DNA of 64,000 nt from Curtobacterium sp. MCSS17_015 (GCF_003234265.2 NZ_CP126256.1:248001-312000); one strand, 5' to 3'. Positions 8,024-16,851 are shown, numbered from the stretch's first letter. Numbers and translations: made by a program. The notes: generated from the letters alone by a model not told the origin.

Positions 8024-9922
8024 TCAGCGCCCCGCCGCGTACCCCTGGGCGCCACGGGAGTTCGCGGCCGCGCCGAGGACCCCGGTCTCCGGGTCCCGGG
8101 TGACGCAGCACAGCCGGCCCAGGCTCCAGTCGCCGGCGCGCCTGACGACGTGACCACGGGCCTCCAGGCCGGCGATCACCTCGTCGCCCAGCCGGTCCTC
8201 GACCACCAGGCCCGCCGGCTCCCACGTCCGCGGCCAGAAGGACCCCGGGAACGACGTGGTGTGCAGGGCAGGGGCGTCGATCGCCTGCTGCGGCGTGTAC
8301 CCGCCGACGATCCAGCGGAGCAGGAACAGCAGCTGCCACTGGTCCTGCTGGTCGCCCCCGGGGGAGCCGAGCGCGGCGACCGGGACACCGTCGCGCAGGA
8401 CGAGCGTCGGGGTGAGCGTGGTGCGCGGGCGCTCGCCGGGGCGCAGGGTCGATGCCGTGCCCTCCTCGAGCCACGTCATCTGCAGGCGGGTGCCCAGGCA
8501 GAACCCGAGTTCCGGGATCGTCGGTGACGACTGCAGCCACCCGCCCGAGGGCGTCGCGCTGACCATGTTGCCCCAGCGGTCCACGACGTCGATGTGGCAC
8601 GTGTCGCCGCGGGTGTCCCCGTCGGGCGCGACGAACGGCTCGCCGCGGTCCTCGACCGGGACCTCGGCAGCGGTCTCGTCAGGCGACGTCACCCGCGCAC
8701 CGGGCACGGTGGGTTCACCGACCCCGGCCGCACCGGTCGCGTCGTGGCTGGTGCGGAGCGGCGGTAGGACCGGGTCGACGCCCGGCACGTGGCCGGGGCG
8801 GAACTCGGCCGACGCGGTGTCCCCGATGAGCGCCCGACGCTCCGCGACGGTGGCGTCGGCGAGCAGGACGTCGAGCGGGACCGAGCCGTCGCCGTAGTAC
8901 GCGTCGCGGTCGGCGAGGGCGAGCTTCAGTGCCTCCACGATCGTGTGGGCACCGAGCTCGGTGGACGGGTCGAGACGCTCGTCGGGCAGGGGCTCGAGCA
9001 TCCGCAGGACCTGCAGGAGCGCCGGACCCTGCCCCCACGGCCCGGTCTTCGCGATCGTGTGGCCGCGGAACTCCGCCGTCGTCGCGGGCTCGGTGGACGC
9101 CCGGAACGCGGCCATGTCGGCGGCTCGGATGACGCCAGCGTGGTCGGTGCCGGACGAGTGGCGGTGCGGCCGGCGGACGAACGCGTCGACCGCGGTCGCG
9201 ACGAACCCCTCCGCCCACTCCCGTCGGGCGGCGTCGATCCGCCGGGCCCGAGCCCCGTCGGTCACCGCGTCCGCGCCCGGTGCGCCGCCCGCCGCGACGA
9301 GCCGGTCGAGGACCGAGGCGAGCGCCTCGTTGCGGACGACGTCCCCGGTGCGGGGAGCCGCGCCTCCCGGCAGCCACCGCTCGGCCGACGTGGGCCAGTG
9401 CTGCCGGAACAGGTCGGCGACCGCCTCGATGGTGCGGACCACCCCCGCGCTGACCGGGTGGCCGTCGCGCGCGTAGCCGATGGCCGGCGCGAGCACGTCG
9501 GCGAGTTCCCAGGTGCCGTGGTCGCGGAGGAGCAGGAGCCAGGCGTCGACCGCGCCCGGGACGGCGGCTGCCAAGGCACCCGCACCGGGCACGAGGTCCA
9601 GCCCCTCGGCGCGGAAGTGCTCCGGCGTCGCCCCCGCCGGCGCGGGACCCTGGCCGACCAGCACGACGGGGGACGGGTCGTCCGCCGTCGCGAACACGGC
9701 CGTCAGGTCACCGCCGGGGCCGTTCAGGTGCGGCTCGACCACGTGCAGGACGAACGCGCCCGCCACGGCGGCGTCGAAGGCGTTCCCGCCCCGTTCCAGC
9801 ACCGACTGCGCGGTCGCCGTCGCGAGCCAGTGGGTCGACGCGGTCATGCCGAACGTGCCCTGCAGGTCCGGACGGGTCGTGTGCAGAGCAGGTGGCACGA
9901 AGGCGGGATCCGGCGTCGACAT
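8024..9922 (-). CDS. ggt: Gamma-glutamyltransferase family protein
   Basis: A 632-residue N-terminal-nucleophile hydrolase that would cleave or transfer gamma-glutamyl groups from glutathione or related amides. The N-terminal part has the family pattern ATAQSVLERGGNAFDAAVAGAFVLHVVEPHLNGPGGD. The self-processing site is the Thr at about residue 441 in DTCHIDVVDRWGNMVSATPSGG, which fits the THxSVVDxxGNxV motif of the small subunit, followed by RTTLTPTLVLRDG and GSPGGD, the oxyanion and substrate-binding loop. The start chosen is the ATG at 9922, since upstream in-frame codons extend into the leader of the divergent gene. No export signal is apparent, unlike many GGTs, so it may be cytosolic. 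It is transcribed divergently from the M23 peptidase. Confidence 0.88.
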   Translation of the reverse strand: MSTPDPAFVPPALHTTRPDLQGTFGMTASTHWLATATAQSVLERGGNAFDAAVAGAFVLHVVEPHLNGPGGDLTAVFATADDPSPVVLVGQGPAPAGATPEHFRAEGLDLVPGAGALAAAVPGAVDAWLLLLRDHGTWELADVLAPAIGYARDGHPVSAGVVRTIEAVADLFRQHWPTSAERWLPGGAAPRTGDVVRNEALASVLDRLVAAGGAPGADAVTDGARARRIDAARREWAEGFVATAVDAFVRRPHRHSSGTDHAGVIRAADMAAFRASTEPATTAEFRGHTIAKTGPWGQGPALLQVLRMLEPLPDERLDPSTELGAHTIVEALKLALADRDAYYGDGSVPLDVLLADATVAERRALIGDTASAEFRPGHVPGVDPVLPPLRTSHDATGAAGVGEPTVPGARVTSPDETAAEVPVEDRGEPFVAPDGDTRGDTCHIDVVDRWGNMVSATPSGGWLQSSPTIPELGFCLGTRLQMTWLEEGTASTLRPGERPRTTLTPTLVLRDGVPVAALGSPGGDQQDQWQLLFLLRWIVGGYTPQQAIDAPALHTTSFPGSFWPRTWEPAGLVVEDRLGDEVIAGLEARGHVVRRAGDWSLGRLCCVTRDPETGVLGAAANSRGAQGYAAGR

Positions 9923-10066
9923 GCTCCCATCTTGTCCGCCCCGTGTGGTGAGCGGTGTCGAGCACGTGCTCTGTGCTCCGTGGTGCCGCTCGGACACCGC
10001 GGACACGCCGCTTGCCCCCGGAACTGGGGTTCCCCGAGGAGGCGCAGTGGGGTTGTCTTCGTCTCC

Positions 10067-10120
10067 CGGACAGGTGACCATCGTTCGGCGGCTCGACAGG
10101 GCGAGCCGCCGAACCGTCCG
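10067..10120 (+). promoter_or_regulatory. Structured 5' leader hairpin upstream of the M23 peptidase
   Basis: A perfect 13-bp stem (10083-10095 with 10102-10114, loop ACAGGG) is enclosed by a 5-bp outer stem (10067-10071 with 10116-10120), 58-111 bases before the GTG start. Cell-wall hydrolase genes in actinobacteria often carry c-di-AMP riboswitches, but I could not match the conserved core of that class here, so it is only a structured leader. Confidence 0.45.
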
Positions 10121-10177
10121 ACACCAGGACCATCTCCCGCATGCAGCGGGCAACCACCGACCAGGGGAACCATCTTC

Positions 10178-11335
10178 GTGCGCAGAACCACCTCCACGCG
10201 GCTCATGGCCGTCGTCACCGCCGTCGTCGTCGCCGTCACCGGCAGCGTCGTCGTCAGTGCACCCGCCAGTGCCGCGACCTCCGCCGGTTCGGTGAAGGCC
10301 GGCACCTGGCTGAACCCGGGCGACTCACTCACCTCACGCAACGGGCAGTTCCAACTCGTCATGCAGGGCGACGGCAACCTCGTCGAGTACGGCATCGGCC
10401 GGAAGGTGCTGTGGGCCTCCGGCACGGCGGGCTGGTCCGGAGCGAGCACCGTGGTGAACAAGGACGGAGTCGTCACCATCCAACGCAAGGGACAGCTGAT
10501 CGCCCGCTACGGCACGAGCGGTCGCGTCGGCAAGCGGCTGCAGATCGGTGCGGACGGGGTCATCACCTCCCTGGACACCGCCGACCGCGTGGTGTGGCAG
10601 GTGACCGCGTTCCAGGACTCCGTCGGCGCTGGCCAGGTGATCGCGCCGGGCACGGTGCTGCGCTCTGACGCCAGCAGCGCCCGCACGCTCACCATGCGGT
10701 CGGACGGCAACCTCGTCCAGGCCGTCAGCGGCAGGGCGACGTGGGAGTCGAAGACCTCCGGGCACCCGGGCGCCTACGCTGCCGTCCAGACCGACGGCAA
10801 CCTCGTCGTCTACGGCGCCGACAAGAAGGCCCTGTGGGCGTCACACACGAGCCGTGCCGGAGCCGGACAGCTCCTGGTGCAGGTGGACGGCAACGTCGTG
10901 CTCTACGGCAAGGCCGGCACCCGTGTGTGGTCGACCAAGAAGGTGACCGGACTGCTCTGGCCCGTCAACGGCACCGCGGTCTCGGGTCGCTACGGTGACG
11001 ACCGGGGAGCCGGCCACGTCCCGCGCTACCACCAGGGCACCGACGCCCCGGTGAAGGTCGGCACGCCAGTCTACGGATCGGGCAAGGGCACCGTGACGAC
11101 CGTCGTCCAGAACCACGCCTCGTACGGCAACTACATCGTCGTGACGTACGGTCTGACCACGGTCCTGACCGCGCACCTCAGCAAGATCCAGGTGAAGAAG
11201 GGGCAGATCGTCTCCGCCACCACCGAGATCGCGAAGTCCGGCAACACCGGGCAGTCCACCGGCCCACACGTGCACCTCGAGACCCGTGTGAACAACACCC
11301 TGAAGGACCCGTTGTCGATCCTGCACTTCCGGTGA
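10178..11335 (+). CDS. Secreted lectin-domain M23 peptidoglycan endopeptidase
   Basis: A 385-residue cell-wall hydrolase starting at GTG 10178 behind AGGGGA. Residues 1-30 are a signal peptide ending VSAPASA. Residues ~40-260 are bulb-lectin-type (B_lectin) repeats with the QxDGNLVxY pattern seen several times (MQGDGNLVEYG, MRSDGNLVQA, QTDGNLVVYG, QVDGNVVLYG), which bind mannose-like sugars or wall polymers. Residues ~265-385 are an M23 LytM domain with all zinc ligands: His285 and Asp289 in HQGTD and His364/His366 in HVH. It should cleave peptide cross-links at sites targeted by the lectin part. A hairpin follows 3 bases after the stop. Confidence 0.92.
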   Translation: MRRTTSTRLMAVVTAVVVAVTGSVVVSAPASAATSAGSVKAGTWLNPGDSLTSRNGQFQLVMQGDGNLVEYGIGRKVLWASGTAGWSGASTVVNKDGVVTIQRKGQLIARYGTSGRVGKRLQIGADGVITSLDTADRVVWQVTAFQDSVGAGQVIAPGTVLRSDASSARTLTMRSDGNLVQAVSGRATWESKTSGHPGAYAAVQTDGNLVVYGADKKALWASHTSRAGAGQLLVQVDGNVVLYGKAGTRVWSTKKVTGLLWPVNGTAVSGRYGDDRGAGHVPRYHQGTDAPVKVGTPVYGSGKGTVTTVVQNHASYGNYIVVTYGLTTVLTAHLSKIQVKKGQIVSATTEIAKSGNTGQSTGPHVHLETRVNNTLKDPLSILHFR

Positions 11336-11338
11336 CCC

Positions 11339-11371
11339 GCATCCCCGCCGACCGTAGGCTGGCGGGGATGC
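11339..11371 (+). terminator. Terminator hairpin after the M23 gene
   Basis: GCATCCCCGCC (11339-11349) pairs perfectly with GGCGGGGATGC (11361-11371) over an 11-base loop, immediately after the stop codon. Confidence 0.7.
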
Positions 11372-11408
11372 GTCCACGTCTCGTCGCCCTCCGCACGGCG
11401 GTCCTCGC

Positions 11409-12029
11409 ATGACCGTCACCGCCGAGGACGTCGTCGTCGCGTTCGCACGCACCGACGGCGACGTCGCGGCCGCGCGCCGGGTGGCTCGTCGGTACGCGGA
11501 CCTCGACCCCGCGGAGCGGTCGGCACTGCTCTGGAGCGACGACCCGGGCGGTCGGCTCGTCGCGGTCGTGCTGCTCCTGCAGGCCGCCCGTGCCCACCCC
11601 GACCCCGACCTGACCGACGAGTACCTGTCGGCCCTGCGGGCGGAGCGGCTCGACGACCCGGGACTCGTCGACCTCGCGGCCGAGGAGCTCGTCGGTGCCC
11701 CGTTGCTCGGCGGATCGACCGGGCCGTTGTTCGCGCTCGCGAAGTCCGACGTGGCACTCGTCCGCCGGGCCGCGGTCGTGGCGACCCTGGCGTTCGCGAA
11801 GCAGGGCGACGCCGAGGTCCCGCTGGCGGTCGCCGGCCGACTCGTTCGCGAACGGGGTGAGGTGGTGCAGTCGGCCCTCGGGCGGGTGCTGCGTGAGACG
11901 GGGAAACGGGCGTCGCAGGACGCGCTCGTGGCCTTCCTCGAACGGCAGGGACGGTTCCTCGGGCGTGCGGCGCTGGAGACGGCGACCGAGCACCTGCCGG
12001 ACGCGGAACGGGACCGGTTGCGCGGCTGA
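11409..12029 (+). CDS. AlkD-like DNA alkylation repair HEAT-repeat protein
   Basis: A 206-residue all-helical protein resembling the AlkD/AlkC DNA glycosylase superfamily, which removes N3- and N7-alkylated purines. The pattern LLWSDDPGGRLVAVVLLLQAAR, LVDLAAEELVGAPLL, DVALVRRAAVVATLAFAKQGD and the C-terminal ALVAFLERQGRFLGRAALETATEHLP match successive HEAT-like helices and the C-terminal end of that family. It is slightly short for the family (usually 210-240), mainly at the N-terminus. The Trp that lines the binding cleft in AlkD after SDVxxVRRAA appears replaced (DVALVRRAAVVATL), so activity is not assured. It is monocistronic. Confidence 0.72.
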   Translation: MTVTAEDVVVAFARTDGDVAAARRVARRYADLDPAERSALLWSDDPGGRLVAVVLLLQAARAHPDPDLTDEYLSALRAERLDDPGLVDLAAEELVGAPLLGGSTGPLFALAKSDVALVRRAAVVATLAFAKQGDAEVPLAVAGRLVRERGEVVQSALGRVLRETGKRASQDALVAFLERQGRFLGRAALETATEHLPDAERDRLRG

Positions 12030-12110
12030 CCACCGCCGCTCCGCGGACAGGCACCGAACACGTCGAGCCCTGCTCCGCCAGGATGGACCGACGACGACAG
12101 GAGCCCTCTG

Positions 12111-12959
12111 GTGCACTCTCACGGCGGCATGCTCGGGACCTTCACCCTCATCGCCCTCACCCTGGCCGGCGCGGTGTACATCGTCGGCGCCTCGGGTCAG
12201 CGTCGGCGCGGCAACCCGCCGTGGCCGCTCGCCCGCACGGTCGCGTGGATCGCAGCGCTGCTCGCCGTGGCCGCGGTGCTCGTCGGCCCGCTCGGACACG
12301 CCGGCGCCCACGACCTCACCACGCACGTCCTCGGGCACGTCGTCATCGGCATGGTCGCCCCGCTCCTGCTCGTCCTCGGCGCGCCGGTCACGCTCGCCCG
12401 TCGGACACTCGAGCCCGTGCCGTTGCAGCGACTCGGACGGCTCGCGGGCAACCCGCTGACGAAGGCACTCGCCTTCCCGGTGGTCGCCGCGGTCCTCGCC
12501 GTCGGCAGCTCGTGGCTGCTGTACACGGGGACCGTCGCGGCGGACTCGACCCGCGACCCGGTGCTCCACTCGGTCGTCATGATCGGGTTCCTGCTCGTCG
12601 GCTCGCTGTGGACGGCCGGTGTGGTCGGGGTCTCGTCCGGCATCCGGCGGTCGCCGCGCTGGCTCCGGGTCGGCGTGCTCGTCGTGTCGACCGCGGTGCT
12701 GTCCGTCGAGGCGGTCGTCATGCTCAGCCAGGGGGTGCCCGGCATCGACGCCGCGCAGGTCCCGCCGGCGGCGACCGCACTGCTGGTCGGGTCGGTCCTG
12801 ACCGCGCTGGCGCTCGCGGCCGTCCTCGTCACCGAGCGGCGCCGGGACGCACGGGCGGCGGCCGAGGAGCGTCAGGTCCGCCACGCCCAGGAGGCACGGG
12901 TCGCCCCCTCGGCACCGGCCACGTCGACGGATGCCGCGCCCCGTCCCGAGCACGCCTGA
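12111..12959 (+). CDS. CtaG-type cytochrome c oxidase assembly membrane protein
   Basis: A 282-residue polytopic membrane protein of the caa3_CtaG family, associated with copper delivery and maturation of cytochrome c oxidase. About seven transmembrane helices run from residue ~8 to ~240. Family features include MHSHG at the N-terminus, the HDLTTHVLGHVVIGMVAPLLLVLGAP block (His residues in the membrane) and PVVAAVLAVGSSWLLYTG. The GTG at 12111 follows CAGGAG. The C-terminal 40 residues are charged and cytoplasmic. It is monocistronic; oxidase genes are not in the window. Confidence 0.85.
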   Translation: MHSHGGMLGTFTLIALTLAGAVYIVGASGQRRRGNPPWPLARTVAWIAALLAVAAVLVGPLGHAGAHDLTTHVLGHVVIGMVAPLLLVLGAPVTLARRTLEPVPLQRLGRLAGNPLTKALAFPVVAAVLAVGSSWLLYTGTVAADSTRDPVLHSVVMIGFLLVGSLWTAGVVGVSSGIRRSPRWLRVGVLVVSTAVLSVEAVVMLSQGVPGIDAAQVPPAATALLVGSVLTALALAAVLVTERRRDARAAAEERQVRHAQEARVAPSAPATSTDAAPRPEHA

Positions 12960-13044
12960 GGCCCGCCGACGCGGTGCGCTGACCGGACCACGCTGGGAGC
13001 GGCCCCGAGGCGCCAGGCGTACCGATGGGTTCGACGCGAGTCGG

Positions 13045-13056
13045 GCCTCCCGTCCG
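13045..13056. repeat. Copy of the GCCTCCCGTCCG element
   Basis: An isolated copy of the oligonucleotide that forms the arms of the large hairpins at 30979-31026 and 58479-58520, here in the leader 30 bases before a dehydrogenase start. Confidence 0.6.
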
Positions 13057-13085
13057 GCCGCGACAGCGACGAGAGGAGCGCACAC

Positions 13086-14291
13086 ATGCGCGCACTGACC
13101 TGGCAGGGCACCGAGAAGGTGTCCGTCGAGACCGTTCCCGACCCGACCATCCAGGAGCCGACCGACGCGATCGTGCGGATCACCTCCACGGCGATCTGCG
13201 GTTCGGACCTGCACCTGTACCGCGTCCTCGGGCCGTACATCGACAAGGGTGACGTCCTCGGCCACGAGCCGATGGGCATCGTCGAGGAGGTCGGCTCCGC
13301 CGTCACGAACCTGCAGGTCGGCGACCGCGTCGTCATCCCCTTCAACATCTCCTGCGGCCACTGCTACATGTGCCAGCGCGGACTGCAGTCGCAGTGCGAG
13401 ACCACCCAGGTGACCGAGTACGGCAGCGGCGCGTCCCTGTTCGGCTACACGAAGATGTACGGCCAGGTCCCCGGCGGCCAGGCCGAGTACCTCCGCGTTC
13501 CGCACGCCGACTACGGCCCCATCAAGGTGCCGCACACCGGCGCGGACGAGCAGTGGCTGTTCATGAGCGACATCATCCCGACCGCCTGGCAGGCCGTGCA
13601 GTACGCGGACGTCCCCGAGGGCGGCACGCTCGCGGTCCTCGGACTCGGCCCGGTCGGCCAGTTCGCCGCCCGCATCGGCAAGCACCTCGGCTACCGGGTG
13701 CTCGCCGTCGAGCCGGAGCAGGTGCGTCGTGACCTCGCCACGAAGTACGGCATCGAGACCTTCGACCTGTCGAAGGACCTCGTCGCCGAGCTCGTCGACC
13801 TGACCGACGGACGCGGTCCGGACGCCGTCGTCGATGGCGTCGGCATGGAGGCGCACGGCAACCCGGCCGCCGGGTTCGCCCAGCGCGCCGCCGGCCTGCT
13901 GCCCGACAAGCTCGCGCAGAAGGCGATCGAGACCGCCGGTGTCGACCGGCTCGACGCCGTGCACACCGCGATCGACCTGGTCCGCCGCGGCGGCACGGTC
14001 TCGCTGAGTGGCGTGTACGGCGGCATGGCCGACCCGATGCCGATGATGACGCTCTTCGACAAGCAGATCACGATCCGCGAGGGCCAGTGCAACGTCCGCC
14101 GCTGGGTCGACGACCTCATGCCGCTCGTCGAGGACCCCTCGGACCCGCTCGGCACGCTCGACCTGACGACGCACAAGGTCTCGCTCGAGGACGCCCCGCA
14201 CATGTACGAGGTCTTCCAGAAGAAGGAGGACGGCTGCATCAAGGTCGTGCTCGACCCGGCGCTGCCCGCGGGCTCCTCGGCCGCGGCATGA
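13086..14291 (+). CDS. Zinc-dependent alcohol dehydrogenase (formaldehyde dehydrogenase-like)
   Basis: A 401-residue medium-chain dehydrogenase. It has the catalytic zinc region STAICGSDLHLYRV (Cys) with GHEPMG (His/Glu) and the structural-zinc cysteine cluster ISCGHCYMCQRGLQSQC, followed by the NAD-binding fold with LGLGPVGQFAARIG. Length and the insert near residues 110-125 fit the glutathione-independent formaldehyde dehydrogenase-like branch (about 380-400 residues). It is preceded by GAGAGGAG. Its stop overlaps the next start by 4 bases (ATGA), so it is translationally coupled to the epimerase-like gene and both probably serve one aldehyde or alcohol conversion. Confidence 0.9.
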   Translation: MRALTWQGTEKVSVETVPDPTIQEPTDAIVRITSTAICGSDLHLYRVLGPYIDKGDVLGHEPMGIVEEVGSAVTNLQVGDRVVIPFNISCGHCYMCQRGLQSQCETTQVTEYGSGASLFGYTKMYGQVPGGQAEYLRVPHADYGPIKVPHTGADEQWLFMSDIIPTAWQAVQYADVPEGGTLAVLGLGPVGQFAARIGKHLGYRVLAVEPEQVRRDLATKYGIETFDLSKDLVAELVDLTDGRGPDAVVDGVGMEAHGNPAAGFAQRAAGLLPDKLAQKAIETAGVDRLDAVHTAIDLVRRGGTVSLSGVYGGMADPMPMMTLFDKQITIREGQCNVRRWVDDLMPLVEDPSDPLGTLDLTTHKVSLEDAPHMYEVFQKKEDGCIKVVLDPALPAGSSAAA

Positions 14292-15313
14292 CCAGGGTTG
14301 TCATCGTCGGCGCGACCGGGAACGTCGGGAGCGCACTGCTCCGACGGTTCCGGAACGCCGGCGCCGACCTCGTCGGGGTCGCCCGGCGACCGCCCGACCT
14401 GCGGGCCGAGCCCTACGACGCCGCGCTCTGGCACACGGTCGACGTCGGGGCGGTCGACGCCGTGGACCGGCTGGCCGCCGTGTTCCGCGGCGCGGACGCC
14501 GTGGTGCACCTCGCCTGGGCGCTGCAGCCGACGCACGACATCCCGGCGCAGCACCGCACCGACGTCACCGGGACCGCGAACGTGCTCGCCGCCGTCGCCG
14601 CAGCCGGCGTGCCGCAGGTCGTCGTCGCCTCGTCGGTCGGCGCGTACCGTGGTGTGGACGTGGCCGGCAAGCGCACCCCGGTGGACGAGTCCTGGCCCGC
14701 CGACGGCATCCCGACCGCCACGTACTCGGTCCACAAGGCCGAGAACGAGCGCGCGATGGACGTCTTCGAGCGCGAGCACCCGGACGTCGTCGTGACGCGG
14801 CTGCGCCCGGGCCTGGTGTTCCAGCGCGACGCCGCCGCCGAGATCCGCGGGCTCTTCCTCGGCCACCTCGTGCCGATGCGGGCCGTCCGGTGGCTGCGGT
14901 TCGCCGTGCTGCCCCTGCCGTACCCGTTCGTGTTCCAGGCCGTGCACGCCGACGACCTCGCCGACGCGTACTGGCGCGCGATCGACCGGAAGGCCGGCGG
15001 AGCGTTCAACATCGCCGCCGCGCCCGTGCTCACCCCACCGCGCATGGCCAGGGTCCTCGGGATGCTCGGTGCCGTCCGCGTGCCGCTGCGGCTCGTGCGC
15101 GGACTGGTCACGCTCACCTGGCGACTGCGCCTCCAGCCGACCGACGCCGGCTGGGTCGACATCGCGGCCGGCGTGCCCGTCATGCGCACGGACCGGGCGC
15201 GCGACGTGCTCGGGTGGGAGGCCCGGCACAGTGCCGAGGACGCCATGCGTGACCTCGTGGCCGGTTTCGCCGACGAGCACCGGGTGCCCGAGGCGCCGCC
15301 GCTGCGCGGCTGA
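14288..15313 (+). CDS. NAD-dependent epimerase/dehydratase family protein
   Basis: A 341-residue extended short-chain dehydrogenase. GATGNVGSALL near the start is the NAD-binding glycine motif; AVVHLAWALQPTHD follows the second strand; and the catalytic Ser/Tyr/Lys pattern appears as VASSVGAYR and, downstream, YSVHKAENER (YxxxK). The C-terminal half is the substrate domain. Start ATG 14288 overlaps the dehydrogenase stop by 4 bases, so the longer upstream frame is not used. The substrate is unknown; family members act on nucleotide sugars, lactones or hydroxysteroids. Confidence 0.85.
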   Translation: MTRVVIVGATGNVGSALLRRFRNAGADLVGVARRPPDLRAEPYDAALWHTVDVGAVDAVDRLAAVFRGADAVVHLAWALQPTHDIPAQHRTDVTGTANVLAAVAAAGVPQVVVASSVGAYRGVDVAGKRTPVDESWPADGIPTATYSVHKAENERAMDVFEREHPDVVVTRLRPGLVFQRDAAAEIRGLFLGHLVPMRAVRWLRFAVLPLPYPFVFQAVHADDLADAYWRAIDRKAGGAFNIAAAPVLTPPRMARVLGMLGAVRVPLRLVRGLVTLTWRLRLQPTDAGWVDIAAGVPVMRTDRARDVLGWEARHSAEDAMRDLVAGFADEHRVPEAPPLRG

Positions 15314-15362
15314 GGTCCGCTGAAGAGCGGACTGGTGCGACCCTCGGACGGGGGTGAGGATA

Positions 15363-15391
15363 CGAGGCAGTTGCCGTGTGCAACTGCCTCG
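15363..15391 (+). terminator. Hairpin between the epimerase and protease genes
   Basis: CGAGGCAGTTGC (15363-15374) and GCAACTGCCTCG (15380-15391) form a perfect 12-bp stem with a CGTGT loop, followed by TTCCCC. It ends the upstream operon or shapes the protease leader; it sits 25 bases before the protease start codon. Confidence 0.6.
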
Positions 15392-15415
15392 TTCCCCATC
15401 GACGAAGGAGTCGAC

Positions 15416-16144
15416 ATGCACAAGTCCGTCACCGCCGCGGTAGCGGCCACCGTGATCGCCGCCGGCCTGTTCGCCGCCGCGCCGGCATCGGCGCTCACCG
15501 CGTCGACGAGGGTCGTCGGCGGCGAGAAGGCGCCGACGACGTCGTCGATCGTGCAGCTCGAGGCTTCGGGCGGTGACATCCCCGCGGGCTACGTCAGCAC
15601 GTGCACCGGCGAGCAGATCACGGCGTCGTGGGTCCTCACCGCCCGGCACTGCATCGACGGCATCGGGGCGATGAACGTCTACCACTCGAACTCGACGGTG
15701 AACCGCGGGGCCCCGGTCGCCGTCGACCGGGTCACCGCCGCCCCGGCCGGTGACATCGCGCTGGTGCACCTGCGCACCGCGTACGCGCTGTCCTCGTACA
15801 CGCAGCTCGACCTCGCGGCGACGGCGAAGTCGAGCGGCACCGGCACGATCCAGGGCTACGGCCTCCGTGCGAACGCCGTGCAGTCCGACGGGCTGTACCA
15901 GGCGACCGTGTCCCTGACCGGGGCGAGCACCGACGCGTTCCGGGGTCGAGCGCAGCACGTGACCGGCGTCTCCGGGGCCTCGAACCACGGCGACTCCGGT
16001 GGTCCGCTGATCGTCAACGGCAAGGTCGTCGGCGTCTGCTCGACGGGTGACAGTGCCGATCCGGGGGCGAACACCCGCGCCGGGTCGAACTACGCCCTGC
16101 TCGCGCAGGCGTCCTCGTGGATCCGGAGCACGGCCGGCGTCTGA
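15416..16144 (+). CDS. Secreted trypsin-like serine protease (S1 family)
   Basis: A 242-residue extracellular protease starting at ATG 15416 behind GAAGGAG. The signal peptide runs to about residue 28 (FAAAPASA). The mature protein begins near RVVGG, the classic chymotrypsin-fold activated N-terminus, so propeptide removal is expected. The catalytic triad is complete: His78 in TARHCID, Asp113 in GDIALVHL and Ser194 in GDSGGPL. Its size matches bacterial trypsins such as Streptomyces trypsin. It is a lone gene flanked by hairpins on both sides. Plant-associated Microbacteriaceae carry several such proteases (chp/pat-1 group in Clavibacter), but a role in host interaction is only inference. Confidence 0.92.
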   Translation: MHKSVTAAVAATVIAAGLFAAAPASALTASTRVVGGEKAPTTSSIVQLEASGGDIPAGYVSTCTGEQITASWVLTARHCIDGIGAMNVYHSNSTVNRGAPVAVDRVTAAPAGDIALVHLRTAYALSSYTQLDLAATAKSSGTGTIQGYGLRANAVQSDGLYQATVSLTGASTDAFRGRAQHVTGVSGASNHGDSGGPLIVNGKVVGVCSTGDSADPGANTRAGSNYALLAQASSWIRSTAGV

Positions 16145-16160
16145 CCGGCCGGACACGGAA

Positions 16161-16194
16161 CGGGCGCCTCGGTCCTCGCCGACCGCGGCGCCCG
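16161..16194. terminator. Bidirectional terminator between convergent protease and MarR genes
   Basis: CGGGCGCC (16161-16168) pairs with GGCGCCCG (16187-16194), and CGGTC (16170-16174) with GACCG (16181-16185), giving a 13-bp interrupted stem between the two 3' ends. Confidence 0.65.
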
Positions 16195-16224
16195 TCGTCG
16201 TCCGCCCGTGGTGTGTTCCGCGGG

Positions 16225-16710
16225 TCAGCGCGAGCGCTCGTCCGGTGCCGGTGCCGGTGCCGGTGCCGGTGCCGCGGTCGCCGCCTGTTCGAACAGGCCG
16301 GTGGCCAGGTCGTTGAGGACCGTGTGCAGGTCGCCGCCGTGTCGGGTGTCGACGGCGCGGAGCATGGCTGCGTACCGCTGCCGGTAGTCGGCGACGACGT
16401 CCTCGCCAGCCGGACGGAGGCGGAGCAGTGAGCCGCGCCGGTCGGACGGGTTCGGCGTGCGTTCGAGCAGCCCGGCGGACGACAGCCGGTCGATCATGTT
16501 CGTCACCGCACCGGACGTCAGGCCGAGGAACCCGGCGACCTCGGTGGGGGTCGAGTAGCCGGTGTCACTGATGAGGACGAGCGCCCGCAGCCCGCTCTCG
16601 TGCACGCCGGCGCGGGTGCTCAGCTGACCGACGAGGCTCGCGTTGGCCCGGACGACGGCGTCGAACGCGAGCATCAGGTCGGTCGTGCCGTCCTCGTCCT
16701 GTTCCGTCAC
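16225..16710 (-). CDS. MarR-family transcriptional regulator
   Basis: A 161-residue winged-helix repressor. The recognition region STPTEVAGFLGLTSGAVTNMIDRLSSAGLLERTPNPSDRRGSLLRLRPAG contains the helix-turn-helix and the wing with the conserved DRR. The C-terminus ends in a Pro-Ala repeat encoded by a CCGGTG hexamer run at 16242-16274, whose length probably varies between strains. It is divergent from the TasA-like gene and the 213-base gap contains the palindrome CTTGATGATCAAG, a typical MarR operator, so it may control itself and the SipW/TasA-like island. Confidence 0.9.
   Translation of the reverse strand: MTEQDEDGTTDLMLAFDAVVRANASLVGQLSTRAGVHESGLRALVLISDTGYSTPTEVAGFLGLTSGAVTNMIDRLSSAGLLERTPNPSDRRGSLLRLRPAGEDVVADYRQRYAAMLRAVDTRHGGDLHTVLNDLATGLFEQAATAAPAPAPAPAPDERSR
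16242..16274. repeat. CCGGTG hexanucleotide repeat in the MarR 3' end
   Basis: About five and a half tandem copies of CCGGTG encode the Ala-Pro tail of the MarR protein. Confidence 0.85.
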
Positions 16711-16851
16711 CAGCTCGACTCCGTGTCTCTCTCGTTGCGGCAGAGTACCGGGCCGGCGGGCCCGTGGCGGTCGCGGTCGCGCCTCCCGTCCTGCACTGCC
16801 CCCCGCTCTGGGGACGATCGCCGCCTTCCCACTTGCTCAATGACTCACTAT

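Noticed and set aside
9923..10177. A c-di-AMP riboswitch before the M23 gene
   Set aside because: The context suits it, but the conserved core could not be matched by eye, so it is reported only as a structured leader.
11178..16156. Very long minus-strand open frames (1007 and 821 codons) across the CtaG, dehydrogenase and epimerase genes
   Set aside because: They are antisense to well-supported genes with clear motifs and consist of Arg/Asp/Gly-rich shadow sequence.
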